A stretch of DNA of 64,000 bases, from NCBI RefSeq assembly GCF_018143015.1, contig NC_054743.1:28864934-28928933 (forward strand). Direction: 5' to 3'. The notes under the pieces are model-generated. The model was not told the DNA's origin, made no database searches, and worked only from the letters and a program-made list of their open reading frames with translations. This document shows, one piece after another, positions 57,601 to 64,000 of this stretch; within the stretch, counting starts at the first letter, position 1; each line of letters opens with the position of its first letter. This stretch comes from Lytechinus variegatus (taxonomy: Eukaryota > Echinodermata > Echinoidea > Temnopleuroida > Toxopneustidae). The translations under genes were made by a program, and so were the position numbers.

Positions 57601-60600
57601 CTTTAAAGCAGGAATTCATTTTCGTTTGAACTGTTCTTTTTGTTTGGTAATATGCTGATTGAAATAAAAATCCTGATTTACATGTGTGTAGTGCAAAAAT
57701 GTGCGTATATTTTTCTGCACTGTAATAGCTCCTGAAATCATTGCTTGGAAAACAAAATTAAAAAAGGAAAAAAAAAGTTTGAAAATTTAAGTATTGATGG
57801 GTCTTACTTTTTAGTAAAGCATAATGTTGAATGTTTTACTCAGGGAGAAGTTTAATTTCAAATGGTAAGTTATTCCACAATCTTGGGGCTTCGCAAGCAT
57901 ATTTTTTGTTCATTCTTTACGTCTTTTGTAAAAAAAATCCTGAGACCCTTTGCATTAGATTAACTTTGCCATCCAAGGGTAATAGTGAGCCATTCGGTAA
58001 TACCATTGTAACAACATTCAACAGCCAATCAGCAGAATCAAGGATTTCACTTAAAGAGGCCACAAAGGGAGAATGGGAGAATGCAGGCATTGCTTGGATT
58101 AGATTTGATGCCAAAATCTATGCTTCTAAAATTGATTTATTACCCTACATGTATATGTTTCAAATTTCGTGCTGTTAATAGAAGTCATCAAGTAGCCTAA
58201 CTTATCGGAGAGCTGAGCAGTCAGTAGTACATGTAGACTCCCAGCTAAAGCCTACATGTCATTGGGTGTTCTGAAATCGGCGCCGGTATATATCTAGATT
58301 GGTCTGTGAGAGGGATCAGATGATAGGCTCCCCAATCAGCCGGGTAAACCCGAATGGAACCTTATTTTCACTTTCAGCTTCTACATGTACGAATGATACA
58401 GGATTTTTATTTTGGTTTCACAATTATGAGACCCGGTGGGTGTTTCATAAAGCTGTTCGTAAGTTACGAGCGACTTTATGAACGACTGGTGCTTTCTTCT
58501 TGTGGTAAATGTCATCCACCAAATTTTGATTGGTGATTATTTAGCGCATAAGAAAGGTTCACCAGTCGCTCTTAAAGTAGCTCTTAACTTTAATTCGAAC
58601 AGCTTTATGAAACACCCACCTGTTCAGATTCTAGGTCTGAAAATTATTGAGAACTTTGGCTACCTGAAATATTATTTTCCTGAGTCAAATTTTGACTTTC
58701 CGATATTTTCATTAATTGCATTAGTCGACTGAATTACATGACAAATTATTATGTGTAAAGTAAAAGCCTTCTTAAAATTGTGTTAACGTCTCACGATTCA
58801 GCCCTTTGCAGTTATTGCATTCAACAGGGTTCATTTCTTTGTAAGAAATGTGAAATGCATGATTTGTACTGAATGTGTTCCTCTGTTGTGAGAAATGTTT
58901 CTCAAAGCTGCTTTACAATGTGGAGCAATTAGGTTGAAAGGATATGCACTAAGAAATTGTTTCGCTATCGGCCTTTAATGCCACTGCAGCGAAACTTGAT
59001 GTCGGATCACGAGAATCGCAGTCTGGGAACATGACCACTGAACCACGAGATTACACCTGAAGGTTCTTAGTCCACAGCTGATGCATGATGGGAGAGAAGT
59101 AAATTTCAGCTACATTTAGCTATGCACACTATTCACATATACACCTGGATGTTTCTAAACCATGCACAATATTTTTTGTCTCTATCCGGTGGTGTTTGCT
59201 TTAAAAATCTTGTTTTGATAAACATGGCATTTTACGTGGGATATATATTCATTAACTTTGCTCTATATATTGTATATGATACCTGTTTTTTTTTTTTTGG
59301 TTAGTTAAGGTCTGTTTTGTTTCTGACTGGTTTATTCTTTCCATGTTTATAGTTCATCCCCATTACTCTCCTATAGGTGTTTTCCCCACCAATATATGCT
59401 TAGATGACTTAGTAACAACATATTTTTATTAATTTTATAATCTACCTCTACATGTAAATAACCAATTTTAACACCATTACTCATTGTATTTTTTGATGTT
59501 GACATACATGTAGATTACATAATGTAAATTATGTTGTGTCTAACATTCATGAAACGTGTGATATAACCACTGGTGTACAGCTTCATTAGAGAGACAGGGT
59601 AGTGTTGTATAAAACCTAATCAATAACAAATAATCTCTCGTTACCAACTAAATTGCTGTATTTTAGTAGGTTATATGGTGAATGGTGTTGATTTTTTACC
59701 TGATTGCTAAGAAAGCATGAATGCTTGTACGCAGGCAACCAGAGGACCGATGGCTTAAAGTCCTATCTGAGGGACCTGGTAATGAGGATGAATGCTTTAA
59801 CCCTAAATAGACTGGGCTATTTCGACGCCTAAGAAGACTGGGGGGGGGGGGCTGATTCAGCCCCCCCTTATCTCGGCCGTCGATCGCGCAATCGCGACGA
59901 AAATTGGCACACGCGTTACCCATGACATCTACAAAACTATAACGTCAAATTCTGTAAAAAAAACTCATGAATCATTAAGTATGCTAATTTATGCGTAAAA
60001 TCATTAGTTTGCTCTAATTAATAAAATAATGCCCCTGAAATGCTAATTTTTGTTTCACATACTCTAGATAGGCATCTGATCAAATTTATTTTTAAAAAAT
60101 TTGAACCTTCTGAATATTCTTCCTTATTCTCTTTTGCTGATATACATGTATACATAAACTTTAAAATGAAAATGCAGCAATAAATGAAATTACTGGTGTT
60201 TGGAATTTTAGAATAAGAAAAAAAATATATGTCACAAACATGAATTTTCTTCCTCCATGTTAAGTTTTCCTTGTTTTCCCTTCTCTTGTTTTTGATATTT
60301 TTAGGTCATTTCTTGCGGTTGTTGTTGCCCTTATGCTGCTTGGTGCATTCCTTGACAAGACACTGCGTTCTATTGACTACAAGCCACCACCTGCCAACCT
60401 TCCCCCCACCCCTCAGCAATCCATCAACAGGTACATCAGAGTGGTAGACGCATACCCCTACCAAAGGATGAGAGACGTCGGTAACGATACGCAGCAGGTG
60501 GAGCCAGAGCAGCAAGAGGGGCAGCGAGAGACAGAGGAGGTACCCACTGGTGAGATCTTTTCTGTTCCTGCCTTTCATATCAAAATAGCCCTGGGGGCCG

Positions 60601-62546
60601 TTTCATAAAACTGTTTGTAAGTTACGAGCGACTTTAAGAGCGACTGGTGATCCTTTCTTACGCGCTTGACCATCGCCAATGAAATATGCCATTTTCCACA
60701 AGAAAGGATCACCAGTCATTCTTAACTTACGAACAGCTTTATGAAACACCCACCGGGAAATATGGGGTTATGAAAGGAAGTATTAAAAGAAAACTGCTGG
60801 AGCATCAATGTTTTATGAAAAGAAATCAAATTTGACTGTGAATCGTTGGCCTTTATACAAGGATGATGCTGTTTCGCGAAATGTCAGCAGTAGCCTGATA
60901 TGGAAGACTAGGTAGCAGCCACCTCCTTTACAGTCCGGTCTTGCGTTACATGTTGTTTTATCGACCAGGACAGTACGGCAATATGCCAGACGGTGGCCTG
61001 TACTTATAGAGAAGAAGGATAAGATCAGAGTTTTAGGACGGTGGCTGCTTCGAAAACTTTCAATGTAGAAGAAAGGCAAAGACAAAAGCTTTACCCTCCC
61101 ATTTCATTATAGGTGAGTTGCAACTAGAAATCATATGCCCCTGTCAAGCACGTGGCTGAAAGAATGGAGGATGTTCGATATACATGTATGTTGAAATTTT
61201 TAGAATTTGTAAACAATAGAAATTGCCAAAAGTACTAGGTTTAAGAATTATGTTCATTGTAAAGCTTACTATCTTGCTCTGCACGGAAACTCTATTCATT
61301 CCTACTTGTTGCAACTAAAAACAATGGAATGAATCTTGTTGAATAATGTACATCACATATGACATTGTCTTTATTTCAATAAATGTATAAATTTATCCAT
61401 CTATTTCATCAGCCTGTACCAAATTCTGGCATCAGTTTGTGCTTTCATTCGCTGTCAACCGCAACTTGGCCAAGCTGCTTAGTGCTAGGAAAACAGAGGG
61501 CAGTATATCATGCCTAAATGGAATTCGGGTCATCAGTATGACCTGGGTCATTATGGGTCATGTGATGTCCTTTGTCCAAGGAACTGGTATAGTAGGTAGG
61601 AATATTGATATTTCATTGATATCTCGTGCCTCACATAAATTGTTTACATTTTTTTGTATTTTTGGTTTATTTGTTAAAAAAAAATTAAAATTTTGATTAT
61701 GGGGGGGGTGATTCATTTACTGCCAAGTTCTCAGCTATTACTGCCTGAATTCAACTTTAATAACCTTTTTAACATGTGGCCTATTGCATTCATTACAAGA
61801 GTATGCTTCATGAAAATCCCATATATGTCTCTGGTTTTGTTAAATTTTCAATTATTGAATGAAAATTACTTCCATCAGGATTTATGAATGTGAATAGTAA
61901 AACAAAAACAAAAAATTTAATTATGCATAGCAATTTGGCGCAAAAGATTCAAATTTCTTATTTTTCTTACAATTTATGTATATAAAATGAAATTTAAACT
62001 TGTGTTTCTAATTCTTTCAATCCAAAATTTATCAGTGTGATTATCAATTCTTGACATTAGAAACATGGGGACATTGTTTTGGAAAACAGTCTTTACAAAG
62101 TTACATTGTACACCCACAAAGGAATTTTCCATGATGTGCTATTTGTTATAAATCTGAAACAGTGATGCAATTCTTTAACAGTACTTACGTGTAGGTCTCT
62201 TTTTAAAGGAATCAGTTGGAGAAAAAAAAAGGCAGAGTCCCCCAACTTTGGATGTAGCAAGGCTGAAATGTGCAGTACTCGAAGATGTAGAGTCATGTAA
62301 AATGTGACTGTTAAATATTTTGACGATGTTACTATATATATTTGGATGCAAGACATGAATTCTTGCATCCAAATATCTCATGAAGAGATGATGATATCTT
62401 TACCCAGCATTTCTCATTGAATTCTTTTTGTGATTTGTTCCCTGATTTACAGCTAACCCTCTTTTTGCCTTTGGATTCCTCAGCCATTTTGGCTTTCAAG
62501 CCATCTCCAATGCATTCTTCTCTGTTGACTCATTCTTCTTCCTCAG
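51357..62546 (+). CDS. NRF-6-like membrane acyltransferase, 5' part (seven coding exons)
   Basis: Exons: 51357-51615, 51948-52111, 55495-55576, 56264-56369, 60305-60549, 61413-61595, 62453-62546; all GT-AG with agreeing phases, at least 377 residues, continuing past the window. The family (C. elegans NRF-6 and NDG-4, many arthropod and echinoderm paralogues) are multi-pass proteins with an N-terminal NRF domain and an acyltransferase-3 domain, implicated in lipid or xenobiotic uptake. Visible: a signal-peptide-like LALQTLLVVSSLCIPTTSG; NRF-domain segments AIGKPQSGLMHGNLAWLG, GHFDEC and WGLCVPESCSD with conserved Cys; a membrane helix FIVVMSFLAVVVALMLLGAF; then CLNGIRVISMTWVIMGHV, the acyltransferase-3 entry motif with its His, and NAFFSVDSFFFLR. 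The substrate is unknown. Confidence 0.9.
51948..52111 (+). CDS. NRF-6-like exon 2 (NRF domain)
   Basis: VDAIGKPQSGLMHGNLAWLG then HFDECNSIPDFNYC, the hallmark of the NRF domain (DA-x-GKP-x-SG ... G-x-FDEC). A possible N-glycosylation site follows (NATN). Confidence 0.92.
52436..52716 (+). mobile_element. Decayed tRNA-headed SINE, old copy
   Basis: TTTTGAATCCCAGCCACTG is a remnant of box B, followed by AAATTTATCCATATTGTGCT and CAACCCAGGTGAGG, all shared with the SINE at 57102-57398. The divergence is high, so it is old. NRF-6-like intron 2. Confidence 0.65.
52740..52871. repeat. 66-bp tandem duplication
   Basis: The segment starting TAATAACGATAATTATTATT and ending CATGTGCAGTCAC occurs at 52740-52805 and 52806-52871 with one difference, a recent duplication. 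Confidence 0.92.
52979..53838. mobile_element. TIR transposon with repeated GGGGTAAGTTGAGCC motifs, complete copy
   Basis: GGGGAAGGCGGGGTAAGTTG at the left is inverted as CAACTTACCCCGCCTTCCCC at the right, with TA outside both ends (Tc1/mariner-type duplication). Inside, the 15-bp motif or its inverse recurs near both ends (for example near 53185, 53214, 53434, 53455, 53800), spaced unevenly. No transposase frame is present. NRF-6-like intron 2. Confidence 0.8.
55125..55320. repeat. GAT/GAC trinucleotide repeat
   Basis: Degenerate GATGAT/GACGATGAAGAT repeats for about 200 bp; the poly-His and poly-Ile frames are translations of it. Confidence 0.9.
55495..56369 (+). CDS. NRF-6-like exons 3 and 4
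   Basis: Exon 3 (55495-55576) encodes WGLCVPESCSDSDIVFSLQD, the second Cys-rich NRF motif. Exon 4 (56264-56369) encodes FNISAVNASSVVCAQKPP with two N-glycosylation sequons and the start of the first membrane helix. Confidence 0.9.
56417..56961. mobile_element. ~545-bp MITE with decayed inverted ends
   Basis: AAATGGCATTCCAGGCTGAA at the left corresponds to inverted TTCAGCTCAGAGTACCCCTT at the right. Inner phrases AATTTCATCAGAATTGGAC and GACATCATCAGCCCACC are typical of this class. NRF-6-like intron 4. Confidence 0.55.
57102..57398 (+). mobile_element. tRNA-derived SINE with (ATT)n tail
   Basis: Box A (TGGCCCAGTGG, 57111-57121) and box B (GGTTCGAATCC, 57155-57165) form a polymerase III promoter. 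The head resembles tRNA-Gln (loop CTTTGAA). A body with ATTGTGCTGCACTCGACCC follows, then GCGCTATATAAATGCC and (ATT)n. The acceptor stem cannot close, so it is not a functional tRNA gene. Confidence 0.85.
58436..58620. mobile_element. Palindromic MITE (GCCGTTTCATAAAGCTG family), copy 3
   Basis: GGTGGGTGTTTCATAAAGCT and AGCTTTATGAAACACCCACC close the element perfectly over 20 bp. NRF-6-like intron 4. Confidence 0.88.
59797..59960. mobile_element. TTAACCCT-end element, partial
   Basis: TTAACCCTAAATAGACTGGG, a G-run and GGGGCTGATTCAGCCCC hairpin, then TCGATCGCGCAATCGCGACG match the 32.1-32.7-kb family. The right end was not identified. Confidence 0.5.
60305..60549 (+). CDS. NRF-6-like exon 5 (membrane helix, cytosolic linker)
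   Basis: SFLAVVVALMLLGAFLDKTL is a membrane helix leading to a Pro-rich and Gln/Glu-rich linker (VEPEQQEGQRETEEV). A MITE follows about 45 bp after the donor. Confidence 0.9.
60595..60755. mobile_element. Palindromic MITE (GCCGTTTCATAAAGCTG family), copy 4
   Basis: GGGGGCCGTTTCATAAAACTG and its mirror ACGAACAGCTTTATGAAAC bound a ~160-bp hairpin, shorter in the right arm than copy 3. It begins about 45 bp after the exon 5 donor. Confidence 0.85.
61413..62546 (+). CDS. NRF-6-like exons 6 and 7 (start of acyltransferase-3 domain)
   Basis: Exon 6 (61413-61595) encodes FWHQFVLSFAVNRNLAKLLS, then SISCLNGIRVISMTWVIMGH. Exon 7 (62453-62546) encodes FGFQAISNAFFSVDSFFFLR. The NG-x-R-x-x-S-x-x-W-x-x-x-GH and SVDSFFFL motifs are shared by NRF-6 relatives. 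The remaining exons lie beyond the window. Confidence 0.9.
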
Positions 62547-62609
62547 GTAAAGTAGCATTTTCCTTTTCACCCTAATTGATAATGGAATAGCCTTCTCAAT
62601 TCCTGGGAT

Positions 62610-63165
62610 TGAAGAGGTGCACTGTACTCGCCGCCACCTCTTTTGAGAGAACTCCACTGGTTGCCTGTGCATCAAAGAATTTCATTCATTCTGTTAATAG
62701 TATGTAAATCATTAATCGTTCAAGCCCCACATTACATCACAGAATTACTTAAACTTAAACCCAATTACAAAGTCGAAGCCTGCATAGTTCCAAAGATAGA
62801 TTATTGTTCCAGATCCCCTTTCACAAAACAAAAGGTACACTTGGTGATCGTACATTTGCACTTGCTGCCCCCAAACTATGGAATAGCCTCCCAATTGACT
62901 TAAGAAGCTCTCCATCATTGAGTCTCTTCAAATCAAAATTAAAAACATATCTCTTTTTAGTTGAGAAAACTTGCTGTGTAGATTTAAGTAAAATGAGATC
63001 AGCGGAGTATATTCATATAAAAGCTATGCTTTACAAATTAATGTTTATAATTCTATTCATTGCAAAGATCATCAACCTTTTTTGTGTCCTGTATGACATA
63101 CTATATTTCATTTCAGCTGAAAAGGATGTAAAATATTGGTTCTTGCTCCCCTTCTGATACTACAT
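62610..63165 (+). mobile_element. CR1/L2-type LINE ORF2 C-terminal fragment
   Basis: Fragments in two frames: RELHWLPVHQRISF, LIVCKSLIVQAPHYITELL, then TKGTLGDRTFALAAPKLWNS and SLSLFKSKLKTYLF. This is the signature LHWLP-x-x-x-R ... AP-x-Y ... AAPKLWNSLP ... FKS-x-LKTYLF of CR1/L2 ORF2 ends. At least one frame change breaks it. NRF-6-like intron 7. Confidence 0.8.
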
Positions 63166-63350
63166 GAGGAGCACCTTCAATCAATCAAGATATTTTATTA
63201 TTTTCATGTCAAAAAGATGTAAAATGTTGTCAAAAATGTCCTGTACAACACAGCATGGAATAACCCCATTGAATATAGATTTAACAAATATTAGATAGGT
63301 TTATTTGGTAAAACTCATACATCATGGCGGCCAAGCCGATGATCTTGGTA

Positions 63351-64000
63351 GGGGAAGGCGGAGTAAGTTGAGCATAGGGGCAAGTTGAGCCACCATCCCC
63401 AGGCTAATAATGAATGAGTCAGACATTGTGGTATTGTCATGTATTGATGACCCATTGCATAACCCTTAACCCCACCACTTTGTTTTCAACTTTGAACAAA
63501 AAGTACTTTTTTAGAGGGAAAAATACAAATTTCAGCCAAAAAAGTAAAAAAAAGGGTGCTTTTTACCCACACACGTCTTTAAATATATTATAGAAATGAC
63601 AACAATATTGTTAGTACAGGTATGGATTCTCATTCTTGTCATACTTTTTTACATGATGAATGCATAAGAAATGTGTGGATGTGAAAATATCGCAATAAGT
63701 TTGGGCTGGGGTAATTTAAGCCAAATCAACATCGGGCAAGTTGAGCCAAATCAACATCGGGCAAGTTGAGCCATGGTAATTCTTATGGTGATGTATAATA
63801 AAAAAAAAAAATAAAAATGTAAAAAGCCATTGATATGCAGGCAGAAATTAGCAAATTCACAGTTCTTTTACTTTTCGAAGATGTTAGTATTTATAGAGAA
63901 TTAGCAAGTGAAAAGACTTTAAATGAAAAATTGACATCCTGGTTCTTCCCGCATACATTTTGTACATAGTTTTTGTGGCTCAACTTACCCCAGACGGTGG
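63351..64000. mobile_element. TIR transposon with GGGGCAAGTTGAGCC motifs, partial copy
   Basis: Starts GGGGAAGGCGGAGTAAGTTG after TA (63349-63350) and runs inverted relative to the 52979-53838 copy, with the same interior and motif phrases. The window ends before its right terminus. Confidence 0.8.

Noticed and set aside
57831-58178. 115-residue ORF in NRF-6-like intron 4
   Set aside because: No family motif, no suitable splice sites joining it to neighbours, and a repeat-like context.

Overview
The window is animal nuclear DNA: AT-rich, intron-rich and packed with small transposons. The repeats (a foldback element with tandem ~15-bp arms like the TU elements described from sea urchins, palindromic MITE families, a tRNA-headed SINE, a Penelope-like element) together with the divergence of the proteins from vertebrate orthologues point to an echinoderm, most likely a sea urchin. 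The species call is an inference. No bacterial or organellar features were seen.

Three host protein genes can be built exon by exon with consistent reading phase. (1) SON, plus strand, 3586-25630: ten coding exons, 1601 residues, with a Lys/Ser-rich body, RS runs, a G-patch and a C-terminal double-stranded RNA-binding domain. Its first coding exon is a short 80-nt exon at 3586-3665, separated from the 3.4-kb main exon by a 9.2-kb repeat-filled intron. (2) DONSON, minus strand, 43428 down to 30685: ten coding exons, 605 residues, tail-to-tail with SON. The two genes are also convergent neighbours in human, so the pair looks like deep microsynteny. (3) The 5' part of a nose-resistant-to-fluoxetine-6 (NRF-6)-like membrane acyltransferase gene, plus strand, seven coding exons from 51357 to 62546, running off the right edge.

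Layout. 1-3.5 kb: LINE 3' end, a tetranucleotide tract, and a head-to-head Penelope-like retroelement with an exact 14-bp target duplication, ending about 115 bp before the SON start codon. 3.7-12.8 kb (SON intron 1): a terminal-inverted-repeat element, a modular repeat, a 3.3-kb TU-like foldback, a 585-bp palindrome, and a 1.7-kb element with 8-bp target duplications and internal ~0.5-kb tandem repeats. 12.8-25.6 kb: the rest of SON. 25.6-30.7 kb: convergent intergenic space with two MITE-like elements. 30.7-43.4 kb: DONSON, one intron of which holds a non-coding LTR retrotransposon fossil. 43.4-51.3 kb: intergenic repeats, including a nested palindromic transposon and a second copy of the modular repeat with its modules in a different order. 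51.3-64 kb: the NRF-6-like gene, whose introns hold SINEs, MITEs and a LINE fragment.

I found no clear new enzymatic system. The most informative observations are the corrected SON start, the SON-DONSON microsynteny, the Penelope pair carrying hammerhead-like motifs, the TU-like foldback, the permuted modular repeat, and MITE families with readable target duplications.
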